A stretch of DNA of 64,000 nt from Polytrichum commune (Eukaryota; Streptophyta; Polytrichopsida; Polytrichales; Polytrichaceae). The notes beneath the pieces are model-generated. The model worked only from the letters and a program-made list of their open reading frames with translations. It did not search any database and had not been told where the DNA came from. A program made the translations under genes and the position numbers. Positions 1-10,830 of this stretch are shown piece by piece (positions within the stretch are counted from its first letter, which is position 1; each line of letters begins with the position of its first letter). The stretch is from assembly GCA_950295325.1 (NCBI GenBank), contig OX485808.1, positions 17,132,527 to 17,196,526 on the forward strand, written 5' to 3'.

Positions 1-170
1 ATTATGTCCCAGAATTTCCCCAGACATTGAATTATGCCACAACCAGGGACATAGAGGAGGGGATCCTTATTATTTCTATATTTCTCATTTAGTGGTGTCC
101 GCCAACTTGGCCGCCACATGGAAGTGTTTCATTAGCACCCTTGAGGCAATACATTGCCGGAGAATGACTA

Positions 171-479
171 AGGTAGGAGCACCTTAAACCAGGACAATGC
201 CCAAAACCAACAAGCTTGAAATCTTGCATACTAAATACATGTCCATTTTTTAGAGTGTTCACCATGTGAACATCATACCTCCCCCCCCCCCAAACGGTTT
301 TTGATGCCAACACAGTTTTCACTTTGAAACATTGTATTTATTTCAATATTGCAGAAAAAAAAACTTGCAATACACATGGTCTCTCTTCTTTTACACATCA
401 GAGTCTTTGTTTTTTGGTTCATACAACAACCACATGTATGTCACATACCTTAACTTCTCGGTTTAAGGAACTCCTACCT
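171..479. mobile_element. MITE, TA target duplication, family 1 copy A
   Basis: This 309-bp non-autonomous element has terminal inverted repeats: AGGTAGGAGCACCTTAAACC on the left and the complement of AGGTAGGAGTTCCTTAAACC on the right. It is flanked by TA at 169-170 and 480-481. A second copy with the same ends and TA flanks lies at 29510-29813. A TA duplication suggests a Tc1/mariner-type or similar transposase, which is inference. No coding capacity is visible. Confidence 0.75.
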
Positions 480-975
480 TAACACGACTATGACGGTACT
501 TCACGTTCTTTTGGTTTTGTTATTTTTTATTTTAAATATGGGTCTAGAAGACTCCGCTTTACCTTTCAATTTTGCTCTTATCTTGAGGAATATCATTATT
601 TCGTACTTTGGGATTCACACTGACCTTTGCGTGCGACTGCCACTGTCGATTTGGAAATTCGACTTTTGTGTGAACGGCAACAACTTCTTCAAAATTTTAA
701 ATGAAACACGAGTTCAACGAAATAGTACACACACACACACACTCGTGTATGCTATATAAAATGATATTGATGGGGTCAAAGTTGAATCGCCATCATAGCT
801 CACAAAGTCGACATGAATAATCATCTCGACTATGGCTCCGACTTCGTAACTTGTTGAAACGGACCCCTGCTGGCGGCCATTTCGTGCCAAGTCGATGTGA
901 ATGGCCTCCATGTGTAACAGGCAGAAGTGAGATGTGGAGTGTTGCCAGTGTCCGGGGGAGATTTTTGGGCATAAT
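480..975. other. No gene seen; (CA)n microsatellite at about 726-742
   Basis: The stretch between the MITE and the SINE holds a short CA dinucleotide run and open frames under 110 codons with no recognisable protein family. I see no gene here. Confidence 0.5.
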
Positions 976-988
976 AAGGTAGAAATAC

Positions 989-1177
989 CATTGGTCCGAG
1001 ATGACCTTAAACTACCAGATGATGGTGGAGAGATACCCAAATCTCAAGGAAGAGGTTGGCGGAACTTCGAATCCCAACTGTGAAATCTCCTCTCTACTTA
1101 ACGGAAATCTTGCCAGGTGGTCAACTGCCTCATGTGCTTTGGCGTTGGCCTGTCGGCCTTTTGTCTCAAAAAAAAAA
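989..1177 (+). mobile_element. tRNA-derived-type SINE, copy 1, with target-site duplication
   Basis: This 189-bp element ends in an A-run and is flanked by the 11-bp direct repeat GGTAGAAATAC at 978-988 and 1178-1188, as expected for target-primed reverse transcription. An internal ACTTCGAATCCC near 1064 resembles a polymerase III B box (GGTTCGANTCC). The 3' end (GGCGTTGGCC, a GGCCTT block, then GTCTC before the A-run) resembles the LINE 3' end at about 22720-22756. A second copy lies at 29878-30047. The tRNA origin is inferred from the B-box-like motif only. Confidence 0.82.
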
Positions 1178-1178
1178 G

Positions 1179-1584
1179 GTAGAAATACTATAACCCATGA
1201 AAATGAGGTGATTGGCATCGAAGATTTGGTCTGACAATCATGACATAATTTTCCAAGATAGACAAGAAGAATTCATGAAGAATGCAAGTTGTTTCATATT
1301 TTTTTGCCTTGTACACAAAATTTCACAATTTTTCAAAGTGGAAAGTTTGTCCAACCCCCTACTCGTTCACTAGATTCTCCCTACACCGAACATGGTACTC
1401 CGCATTTTCATAGAGAGAATCGCCTATATCGGTTACCTCATGAGTACATCAACACTTGACTCCCATTGGTTGCACTGAGTGTGCACGCATTGAAGTTGCC
1501 GCCGAGCGATGATCTGTTTCAGAACTGGCACTTCACCATTATGACGGCGGTCTAGTGCACGGCTAGAGGGTAGTTAACTGCTTA
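1179..1584. other. No gene seen
   Basis: Unassigned DNA between the SINE and a dispersed repeat. No coding, RNA or mobile feature is recognisable. Confidence 0.4.
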
Positions 1585-1785
1585 TGGTATTTCTACCTTA
1601 ATCGGTCAAGGTCCTGGTGTTTCCAACTCCAACCGCTTCCATGTTGACGTCTTTCGGATTTTCTTTATTATTTTTGAGGTGTATTCTCTAGATTCCCCCA
1701 ACATGATCGGTAATATTCTTGAAGTCTTGAACTCCAACCAGTTTTTTCTCAAACTCAACTGGTTCCTCTGTAATGAATGCTCAGT
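1585..1785 (+). repeat. Dispersed repeat family R1, copy 1
   Basis: About 200 bp matching other copies in the window. Shared blocks include TAATCGGTCAA, GTTTCCAA(C/G)TCCAACC, TTTCTTTATTA, GAGGT(G/A)TATTCTC, ATGATCGGTAAT and CAACTGGTT. Further copies are near 2345, 3190 (minus strand), 26690 and 41130. No protein is encoded in any copy, so the element class is unknown. Confidence 0.7.
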
Positions 1786-1801
1786 TCTCCCCACTCACTG
1801 A

Positions 1802-2302
1802 GGGCCACTTCACACATGAGCCAAGAGCCGTGACCATGAAGTTGTGAGAGCCCAAAAGAAAGTGTCCCAAGGCTGTCCCAACACACCTCCAAAATCATGT
1901 AGTGTGGTCACGGACCCTCAAGTGGAGTGTGAAGTCATATGTGACCGGGCCCTCAACCAAATGCTATTTCAATGAATTGTTGTTCATGCGGGTCCTCGCG
2001 CTTGATAAGATAGAATATAACCAACGGTTGTGAGCGTTTGGAGTGCCATGGTCTCCCGGTTTTGTGTTAGGCCTACCTCCAAGAGATGGTTTTTGAGAAT
2101 GGTCCAAGTGACCATGAAACATGATCCATTCGATGTCATGTAGGAATCCAAGTAGACTTGACATCCATCTTGCATTCATATACTCCATTGGTCCCTCAAG
2201 CATAGTGTGAAGCGAACTTGGACTGGCTCCGCCTTTTCCACCATTGAGAGTGCTTGAAGTGTTAATGGTCAAAGGCTCTCAGTCTCATGTGTGAAGTGGC
2301 CC
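1802..2302. mobile_element. PIF/Harbinger-type MITE, copy A
   Basis: This 501-bp element starts GGGCCACTTCACACATGAG and ends with the exact inverse, CTCATGTGTGAAGTGGCCC. The flanks are TGA on the left and CGA on the right, which would be a decayed 3-bp duplication. Sister copies at 30086-30584 and 37421-38005 have intact TAA duplications, which places the family in PIF/Harbinger (3-bp TWA targets). Internal open frames are not conserved and look spurious. Confidence 0.85.
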
Positions 2303-2344
2303 CGAGTGTTACCCGCATAAACTTGGTGAATTTAAGCTTTGGAA

Positions 2345-2480
2345 AGCAGAGTTTGGGGAGATTTTTGGACACAATCGGCTGGGATTCTAGTGTTCCAATA
2401 TCAACCGGTTACATGTCATAACATTATTCAAATCCGTAGCAAGTGTTTTGTGGGACTCACGGTATTCTACAAAATGTTCT
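2345..2480 (+). repeat. R1 copy 2 joined to a CATAACATTATTC foldback half
   Basis: Positions 2345-2415 match the left part of R1 (GTTTGGGGAGATTTTTGGAC, then AACCGGTTACATGT). From 2416 the sequence switches to CATAACATTATTCAAATCC and GTGTTTTGTGGGACT, which matches one arm of the foldback at 7119-7294. At 41130 R1 also switches to a TATAACATT block close to the same internal point. Confidence 0.6.
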
Positions 2481-3185
2481 TCACATGCAGTATGTAACTA
2501 GCTGCAAGATCTCCATGTTCATCATTGGGAAAGGTCTACCATCTCGTGGATTCAACTAGTGTCTCGTTTTGAGAGTTGAGGCTTCCAATCTCTTCAGACA
2601 TTGTTGGTGATACTTTTCTAAGGTTTTATACTAGTTCAACATATTATTAAGTATTACATCTTGAACAAGGGTATGGTTACACTAGTGACCAATGACCATC
2701 ACCATCACTTTTCAAAATCTCTCATTTGTTTAGAAATAAGTGGGAGTTCCCCTACATTTGACACAAGGTCACCTAATATGAGAAGTGACCATGGGTGAGC
2801 ATGTCAAAAAATGGTTGTGAAAGTGACATGAAATTTATATGTCTAGAGATGGATAATATTTGGTGATCACCTAGATTTTATGACAAGAGAACCCAAATAG
2901 CCAGTAAATTTTAGCCATTTTTATTTACATATATGTCTATTTTCAGTTTGGGTTGTTTTTTAATTCTCAAAGACACTATGTCATAGTCTTAGTCCTCTTT
3001 ACAGTATGTCATGTGACCAAGACTTTTAGAAAGTGATGTGGATTTCTTGTGGTCATAGTCATGATCGTGGTCATGAAAACAATTCCTTTCCTAGATTCGA
3101 AAGATCCTTAGATGTAAGGAAGTTGTGATTGCTCAATATTGAAATCTATGAGCAGGGAGGTCCGACTATTAGGTACAGAAGGGCC
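2481..3185. other. No gene seen
   Basis: AT-rich DNA with short direct repeats such as ACCATCACCATCACTTTT and GGTCATAGTCATGATC. No coding or structural RNA feature is recognisable. Confidence 0.4.
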
Positions 3186-3189
3186 GCTC

Positions 3190-3375
3190 GAGTTTGAGAA
3201 ATAATTGGTTCAAAGTCAATACTTTATGCAAATCGTCAATATTTTTAGAGATTTTTTATAGAATATACTTTATTCAATTGAGAAAGACAATCCAAAAGAT
3301 ATCAACATGTAACCGGTTGGACTTGGAAACACTTGAATCTCGACTCATTTCATCCAAAATCTTTCCGGACACTAG
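3190..3375 (-). repeat. Dispersed repeat family R1, copy 3 (minus strand)
   Basis: The reverse complement reads GTGTTTCCAAGTCCAACCGG, then TTACATGTTGATATCTTTTGG and a TATATTCTA block, the same order as the plus-strand copies at 1585 and 41130. It abuts the large foldback that starts at about 3386. Confidence 0.65.
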
Positions 3376-3385
3376 AGTTATTCTT

Positions 3386-3712
3386 TAACTCAATTTCAGT
3401 TTTTGTTGGGAGTTGGTTGTTTTGCATACACATCTCTTCATATTTAGTAAGTTTTGGTGCATGCTTGGAGGTGGTGTGGAGGTTCGTACAAGGAACTTTT
3501 TATATCGGTTCATTGAGGGTCAAACTCATTTTAGCATTTTGGCATGCCAAGAGGTGCTAAAATGAGTTTGGTCCCTAATGAACCAATATAGAATGTTCAT
3601 TGTTCAAACCGCCACACTGATTCCCAGCATGCATGCACCAAAACTTTAGCAAACATGGAATGTATTGTATGCAAAACCACCAACGCCTAACCAAATCTTG
3701 GGTTGAGTTGAA
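3386..3712. repeat. Large foldback (arms about 150-160 nt)
   Basis: The two halves are inverted copies meeting at a palindromic centre, TTGGCATGCCAA (about 3538-3549). Paired blocks include GGTTGTTTTGCATAC with GTATGCAAAACCACC, AGTTTTGGTGCATGC with GCATGCACCAAAACT, and AAACTCATTTTAGCA with TGCTAAAATGAGTTT. A transcript would form one long imperfect hairpin. It could be a foldback transposon, an inverted gene-fragment duplication or a young small-RNA locus. I recognise no conserved plant microRNA in the stem. Confidence 0.8.
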
Positions 3713-4360
3713 GGATAACTCTACTGACTTATATACTTACATGAGAATATTTTGGGTTTTTAAGTTTGAAAATCAAATGTCTATTCTATGCTTATCGATT
3801 GTGTGGTGGGTGTCTCACATACTATACTTGAAGTGCTATGTTCTTTGTTGAAAAATATTTTATTTAGGTGTTGAGGCCTTAAAGGGTCACTTTGAGAATT
3901 TTTTCTATCTCAAGAAGGTTATTGGATTGAAATTTAGTTTTTAATTCCATAGATTATAAAATCTACAAAGTCTAGAGAAAAAAATTCAAAAAAATTATGA
4001 ATTTATGTGAAACCTACAAAAATTCGCAAAGTTGTCTTAAGGAAAGAGCCTTTTAGTGTCCACTAGGGGGGGATTTATTGATGTTGGATTGCTAAGTGAT
4101 AATCACTCCAAAATCAACCCTAGTACGGGTGAGGATCTTTTATTTAATGAAAGTGTTGTCCCCTTTTGGGGATCACTTCTTACACCGCCTCGTTAAGCGG
4201 ATAGAGCACTGATTAGCCATTGTGATTGGCCAAAGTTGGTGCTCTTCTAAAAGTGCTTTTGCCTCCTTACACCGCTAACATGATTGGCCGAAGTGGTGTT
4301 ATTTTATACTTAATGCCGCATTAGATTAAACGCTTTTAACAACAACGTGCTCGAGTGGGT
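3713..4360. other. No gene seen
   Basis: AT-rich spacer between two foldbacks. A short duplicated block (TTACACCGC, GATTGGCC, AAGT(T/G)GTG) occurs twice at 4180-4300. No coding sequence is recognised. Confidence 0.4.
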
Positions 4361-4366
4361 CGGGTT

Positions 4367-4753
4367 GGTGACCATATGAGACTCAAAGGGGAGGCCCCAT
4401 TCGTTTGAAAACGCCGGTTTGAAACGAAATTTGGTAAGCCATGGAGTATTTTGTCCTTGACATGTGCCTAACTTCAAGGAGTTTGGTTGCAAGGTTGATC
4501 CTTCTTTTCTTGAGGAGAATTGTCCATTTTCAACTTTGATCCAAGGCAATATTTTTGGATGTTTTTGCAAGGCTTAAAGCTTCCATTTTCGATCAAAGTT
4601 GGAAATGGATGGTTTAAGCCAAAATAAGGACAAACCTTGAAACCAAGCTCCTTGAAGTTAGGCACATGTGAATGCCAACATACTTTACCTTGGCCTACCA
4701 AACTCCATTTCAAAACCAACATTTTCAAATGCATGTGGCCTCCCCTTCATAAG
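4367..4753. repeat. Large foldback (arms about 170 nt)
   Basis: The left arm (about 4367-4545) and right arm (about 4596-4753) are inverted copies. Paired blocks are AAGGGGAGGCC with GGCCTCCCCTT, ACATGTGCCTAACTTCAAGG with CCTTGAAGTTAGGCACATGT (20 of 20), and CAACTTTGATC with GATCAAAGTTG. The loop is about 50 nt. Open frames of 86 codons on the minus strand span it but look like by-products of the repeat. The class is unknown. Confidence 0.85.
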
Positions 4754-4809
4754 TGACCAAGAACAAGTAACACAAATCATCTTCATAATGTAGTTCCGGA
4801 AAGCAAGTA

Positions 4810-6637
4810 TTGTTCTCCATTTTTAATATGACACGTTTGGTTGCTCAATAAAGTGTCGTATTATGTGAATGTCATATTTTTGTTAATATGATAGTTTGGC
4901 CTCAAATGCCATACCATCAAGAATTTCAAGAGAATGGCCTTTTCAATGTAATAAGTAATTTTGTATATACAATGAAGATACATAAGTATGAAAGAATTTG
5001 TTATTGAAAAAAATGCTCACAATGTTATGCAATATGCAGTTTAAAAAATAAAATAGACCCATGACAATGTCTTCACCATATCACACACTACGAAAGTATG
5101 GATCTAATGTCTTCTAATGATGTTTGTTCATGTTGGAAATTGACATCTTGTTCAATATATTCATAAAAGACTGCATGCTCATCACATCTACAACTAGAAA
5201 CCTTGAAAAATGCTCCACTACAAAATTTGATAATAATTGGGCATACTCATGGGCTCGAAGAATCTTGACTATTGATGTTGGTTGGTCATCCACATCATTC
5301 TCCTCCATTGGCTCCTATTTCAAATCCAAACCCAAATGGACTTCTCTACCCCATGCCAAGTCCACCAACTTAGACATATTGTACACTGCATAAACAATTT
5401 CCTCCAACTGCACAAATTCTTCAATAGGCGTTTGTAAACTTCCAAGATTCAAAAGATGAAATGATACTTGCCATTTCATTTGTTGTTTCTTTCATTTTGA
5501 ATTTCTCACATTCATCATCCATGGCAAATTCAGCACTCCACTATGTACGTAAAATTTTGGATGTCCTTTAGTTGTTTTGTATGAGTTGGGGATTCATCTC
5601 TCTCCATATTTAAATGCTCCACTTGATAGCATGCCTTACGTTAGGCACTATCATCCTCAAGTCTTGGTGAGTAGCGAAAGAATCAAAATGAGAGAGAACC
5701 CATTCCAAAAGCTTCTTCTTACACTGAATTTTGAATGAAGCAAATATTCCATGATCCAAAGGTTGTATCACCCTTGTAAAATTAGGTGGTAAGAAAGCAT
5801 TAGTAATACTTCTTAAATGTTGAAAAACCAATTGACTCACCACTACCAACATGCTTAAAGGAACAAATTGTAGAGTTGTCCATAATGTACATTAAGGCTC
5901 ATCAACCAACTCTCAAAGCATTCACTCATTTACAACGTTGCCAAGTTAAACATACAATTCACAGGTGATGCATTATTGCTAACTCTCTTGTGCCATCCAT
6001 GGAATATCTTCATTGTGTGACCTAGTCCTTCCCCAGACCCTTAAAAAATCTCTTTAAAAAGTTGTCAGCTTTGCATTTACCGGTTGCACCACAAGCGCAA
6101 CATTGAACCTCCAAAAATATTGAGGAGGCAAGGATGGCAACAATGCTCATGAGCAACCTACATCTCTCGCACCTCAAATTGATTCATTCAATTACAGTGC
6201 TCGCCGCATCCCCAATCCAAAGACCAATCTCAACAACTATAGTCCCTAAACCCTTCAACCTCCACCCAAATCCAAAGATTCAAAAGTGCAACATCTATTT
6301 TGAAACCATAGTTCAAAATAAGTAACTTGAGTTAAGTTAAGTTCAGTCAACCCACTGATGAATCCATTATGTACTTGGAACAACTCCCTAATCCCAAGAT
6401 GAAATGGATCCCACCACTTATGCACATTAATTACCTCCATTCTTTAACGAATTGGGCCTTAAAGAGTCGTATAATGAGCGTCGTAGTTGTAATATAGAGG
6501 TACATTAACACCAAAAAGTTTGGTCAACGGAAAATGCCTCATGTAATTGAGGCGTCGTATTGTTGAGTGTTGTACTATCAAGTGTCATATTATCTAGTGT
6601 TTGTACTAGCAAGTGTCATACTATTGAGGTGAGACTG
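4810..6637 (-). mobile_element. Decayed pogo/Tigger-type DNA transposon
   Basis: A transposase relic (next entry) sits between AT-rich ends that share ATATGACAC-type subterminal motifs. The right end (complement) reads CAGTCTCACCTCAATAG followed by TATGACAC; the left end, after a TA at 4808-4809, reads TTGTTCTCCATTTTTAATAT then GACAC. The right outer boundary (6637) and the left end are approximate because the left TIR is poorly matched and no right TA is present. Confidence 0.55.
5114..5900 (-). pseudogene. pogo/Tigger (CENP-B/Jerky-like) transposase C-terminal relic
   Basis: Read on the minus strand, 5852-5610 encodes FLPPNFTRVIQPLDHGI followed by ASFK and KKLLEWVLSHFD. This is the signature of the DDE_1 superfamily endonuclease of pogo/Tigger, Jerky and CENP-B-like proteins (usual form: LPPNTTSxxQPLDQGI). 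Just upstream, in another frame, is IMDN, which resembles the catalytic-Asp segment of these enzymes. After a frameshifted spacer, 5308-5114 encodes a C-terminal tail with LRAHEYAQLLSNFVVEHFS. Several stops and frame changes show it is dead. The N-terminal HTH and first catalytic region are not recognisable. A related C-terminal tail lies at 36395-36799. Confidence 0.8.
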
Positions 6638-6717
6638 TGTTGTCAATTAGCCTCCGGATCCAGCCCAAAAGAAATGTCACTAAGATGAGAATAATCTACA
6701 AGTAGGAAACATATATA

Positions 6718-6868
6718 ATGTGCTGACAAGAGAAAATAGGGTTTTGGCCAATGGATGAACTCATCCATCATCCATGACAATATTTGTTCACTTATTTATA
6801 AGAAGTTGCATCCGAAAAGTTACCGAAGTGGCACAAAATACCATATGACACTAAATATCATATGATAT
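6718..6868 (-). repeat. Dispersed repeat R2, copy 1 (inverse of 23458-23612)
   Basis: The run from GGGTTTTGGCCAATGGATGA to ACCATATGACACTAAATATC is the reverse complement of 23458-23612. Part of it (AAAGTTACC, ACCATATGACACTAAA) recurs at about 31523-31562. No coding capacity is visible; an old MITE is the likeliest explanation. Confidence 0.65.
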
Positions 6869-7118
6869 TTGGTGTAGTGATGTGCCAATCCCCAAGTCTT
6901 ATCAAACCACTCAAAGAGTGACATGTTGTCATTAGATGGGGTCAGCTCAATCTTCCTAAGCTTTCTGACCATATTTGTTACAGTGTCACCAGGCGATGTT
7001 GCCTATATGTTTGACTCAACTCCATTGACAAGATTAAATGTCAATATCTTAGGCTCGTGAATAGGAAATTCAATTTAAATTTATAGTAAATTACTTTCAT
7101 AGCTTCAATCTTGTCACA

Positions 7119-7294
7119 TAACATTATTCTAATCCATAAGAGTGTTCTATGGGACTAACATTATTCCACATAGTATTCCCGGATATTCCCCACATTCAAA
7201 TTGAACGTGGGAAATATCTGAGAATACTACATGGAATACTGTCAGTCCCACAAAACATTGTTATGGCACTGAATAATATTATGCAATGGAGTCG
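7119..7294. repeat. Foldback MITE-like hairpin with arms of about 77 nt
   Basis: The left arm begins CATAACATTATTCTAATCC and runs to ATATTCCCCAC. After a 13-nt loop, the right arm (GTGGGAAATAT to AATAATATTATG) is its inverse with scattered mismatches. Related arm sequence is at 2416-2480, and similar ends (CATAACATTAYTC) occur near 29473, 40958, 41100, 41373 and 56233. No transposase is visible. Confidence 0.8.
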
Positions 7295-10190
7295 AGTTGA
7301 ACATATCATATTGTGATGGTTTGATAGGTTCTAGCTAATGGGCTGAGGAAGGGGTGAAGTTTCATTACACCCCATCATGAGAAGTGCTCATAGACTCCTT
7401 AGAGTTTTGCTCGTTGTATTGTTGCTAAGTTATTGTGCTCTTCCCTTTCTTTACTTTTATGCAATTTTTGACTTACATGCTATGGATAAAAACATGTTTC
7501 ATGACTTTCTCATTGGAAAATGAAAGTGGAATTTATATTTAATAAAGGTCTATTTGATTCATGATTTAGATTTTGTATGATATGTGGTGGAGGCATTTAT
7601 CACGCTAAATTGAGAAGCTTCGTATTCGTACATCACTTAGCTCAAGTAGAATGCCATTGAATGCATTCACGATACCCTCCTCCAACTGCAAAGTTGAAAT
7701 CCATATGTAAAACTTATTGTCAACTCACGATTCGAACAATAATCAAGTCCAAATAATATTAATCACATACGATTATGAATATGTAAAATTCATGAAATTA
7801 CTTGCGCCTACATAGATTCTTCTAGCAACCAAGTGTCAAGGTGATTAAATCTCAAGTTAGATGATGGAAACACACCGACATAAGTGATAGATGATTTCCA
7901 CTACCTTAACCATTTCAATTTGTAATTGCCGTCCATAGGAGTTGTTGCAATCTTTTGGAATTTCTCCAATGTCACTTTTGGTTTAGGTTTGGAGCTCCAA
8001 CATGTATTTATTTGAGGAACAATTAATTCAACCAATGAACATGAAAAAATCAATGTAAATCATGAAATTAAACGTGGGTTGCAATGGCTCACCTCTTTGA
8101 CAAAATCATCACCATTTGGTGGATCCACCACCGCAAGGAGAGTATCAAACTCCTTAGACCTACAAGCTCTATGTTTTCCTCACGGCAAGTTGCATAGCCT
8201 CTAATTCAAGCTTAAGAGGTATTTTGTCCACCGGTCCTTTGTCTATGTAATCATGACATGCCTCCATCAATGATTGTGGTTAGGTTTTTTGTTTGGGCTC
8301 AATTGAACAAAACACACAAGGAAGGCTAAATAAGCGTCAGATTGTGGCTCTAAATGTCATTGATAGGTTGATTAATAGAGCACAATGAATTATAAGTAAG
8401 ACTTGGGTGCCAAAAGCTATATTGGACTTTGTCTGGTGTGATCTTTACAAGGAAAGGTGGGATTAAAAGGTGGATTACAAGGGTCCACTTGTGAGTTTCC
8501 AAAACTTTTGTCCACAACATGTTAGGGAAGTGCCAAAAAAAATTGTCCGTTCCTTGACTTTTAGATAATTTTAATTATAAATCACAATGGTCCCGAATTA
8601 TTTAAATGGTATTTAGTTGTGGCAATAATCCAAACCATGGTCTTGGACAAGAGTCCATAATTGTCACATTAGTAACCAAAGTTCATTGATTAATTAATTA
8701 AAGTTTGCTTCACATTAAAGTAAACTTTCTTGTTCACCTTTGGTAACTCTGCCATTGGTATAGATGCCTTGTCCTTTCACATGTACATGGTCTTGCTACA
8801 CTTCCTATTCCTCACCTCTTCATCTTCAAAAGGCAATGGACTTATTGTTGGCTATGGCTTCCCTTCCTTGGTCAAAACCTCTTGGATTATGGTCATTCTC
8901 AAGCTCACACTAACTGTAAATGTCAGGTAATGAATCTCTTGACCATGGTTCTTAATAAAATCTGAATTAGTTGGTACATGTTTCACAATAGATTTCTCAC
9001 CTGAAAATAACACATAGCACAGAGCTTCACACCATGACTCTTCCCTTTGCTCAAACTATTGCGTTCACATTTAATTCTTTAATGATTTGACTACTCTCTT
9101 TGCAAGAATCAATAATTTAAATAATCCAATTTGTTCAAAACAAATTGTCACCCACAATCACAACTCAAAGGTTGTTCTGGTTCAAATGCAATCTTCACAT
9201 CCATTCACCTCAAATGATTGTTTCAATCAATTCGACTTATAATCATTCGATTACTCTCTCATAGAAATAAGATGTATAAGCATTTCACTCACAAGACAAT
9301 TTGTCATAATCATACTTGGTTCCACACATGACAAGTGGACACACAATCACAATGCAAAAAATTATTCACTCATCGTCATGGACTTTACAACTCACTGATT
9401 TATTTCATACTATGGCCCATATGATATTCATAGTACAAATCATCCATTCCTTTACACAAATGGTTAGTCAATTCATATGAGACAATTTACCCATCATAGA
9501 CACAACGTGGAATTGCTAAATGGCCATACACAATCTCCACTCATAACTAGTCTCATTAGTTTCAAGGTTTCACTCCCAAATCTCTCGATCATAGTCTATG
9601 GTAATAATCCAATTTCCAATACAAGATATCCTCTTGTTTCCCAAGGACAAAAAAACCTTCAAGATTTAGAAGGTAGAGCATTATATTGCTCGTACTTAAT
9701 AAAAATGTAATGGAAGAGGCATAAGAAACAATAAGGTTAGAATAAGGCTACAACGCTAGTCCAAGGAGAGATAAGAGTTATCCCATATTGTTTGTATGGA
9801 CCAAAGAAAAGAAGAAAAGCAACAAAAGGCAATGCAAAGAGAGTATGAGACCATCTCACTCCAAGCATTGTTCATATAACTTTGTGCATGTGTATATGCT
9901 TGTCCAATCTCATCTCTAGTCCTATCGACTTCCAATACAAGACTATTTGTCAGCCGAATCATAATTCAAAAGACCATTCTTCATCAACCACTAGCTTCAC
10001 ACCTTAATATTCACTTAGACAATAATAGGACTCAAACTTTCAACTCAATTCCTCTGCTCTTTTCCCAAGAGTCAACACAATTGCCTAGGCAAACATATCA
10101 AGCAAATGGTCACAACCAAATGAAAATCACAAGGGACCAATTCACCGAGAACATGGCTTCACACCCAATCAATCCAATTAGACTGTAGGG
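7295..10190. other. No gene seen in about 2.9 kb
   Basis: AT-rich DNA with only short open frames (77 codons or fewer), none with a recognisable family. I see no clear inverted repeat, tandem array or RNA gene. Confidence 0.45.
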
Positions 10191-10199
10191 AGCAATCAC

Positions 10200-10830
10200 G
10201 GTCAAGTATGCGGAAAAAATGCTTTTTTATACTTAAAACCATATTTTTTGGGGTCAAAAGCCTACAAACAATAGCAAAGTGTTTTTTAAAAGGAGTTCTT
10301 TCATGTTGCCTTCTATTGTTGTGTTAGGTACTTAGGTATAGAGTATTAAGATGAGATCTTTTAAACTTATTATTAAAAGTACTACTTAAAAGGTAATGGC
10401 TAATTCTAGTTTTGGACGTAGATTTTATGACCTTAAATATTTTGAAGTTGGATTTTTTTTCATGTTCCTTGAATTCATTACAAACTTGAGGGTCCCGTTA
10501 CAAAAAATTGTAGGAAAACATCAATTTTAAAGTAATTTTATCGTGTTTTAAACATTTTTTAGACATTTACGTGTTCAATATATCTACTTGCACACCACTT
10601 GCATTGTCTTTTAAAATATGTAAAATTTTCTTGATTATTTGTCTGTCAACATAAATTGCTTGGCTCACTACATCAACATGTTTTCCAGATATTTATGAAT
10701 TTGTCCTTCACAAAATTCAAAGTTAGCAGATAGTTTTGAATCACTTTCACTTAAACCTATGCAAGGTAATGGGGTTGTGTACTTGACCATGCTTGCGCTC
10801 TGTAGTGTTTGAGTAATTTAAGCAAATGAA
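10200..10830 (+). repeat. Dispersed repeat R3, copy 1 (about 600 bp; copy 2 at 38395)
   Basis: This stretch aligns in the same orientation with about 38395-39030. Shared blocks include TGTTGTGTTGG/AGTACT, TCTAGTTTTGGA, TTCCTTGAATTCATTA, TTGCACACCACTTG, AAAATATGTA, TTCACAAAATTCAAAGT and AGTTTTGAATCACTTTCACT. Neither strand carries a sustained reading frame. It is probably an untranslated or badly decayed part of a retroelement or a large non-autonomous element; the class is unknown. Confidence 0.75.

Noticed and set aside
1064-1076. tRNA gene from a B-box-like motif
   Set aside because: No cloverleaf can be drawn around it, and the segment sits in a SINE with an A-run and target duplications. 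The same applies to the motif at about 29940.
3386-3712. Conserved microRNA precursor (for example miR159/miR319-like long hairpin)
   Set aside because: The hairpin is long enough, but I find no match in the stem to the mature microRNAs I can recall.
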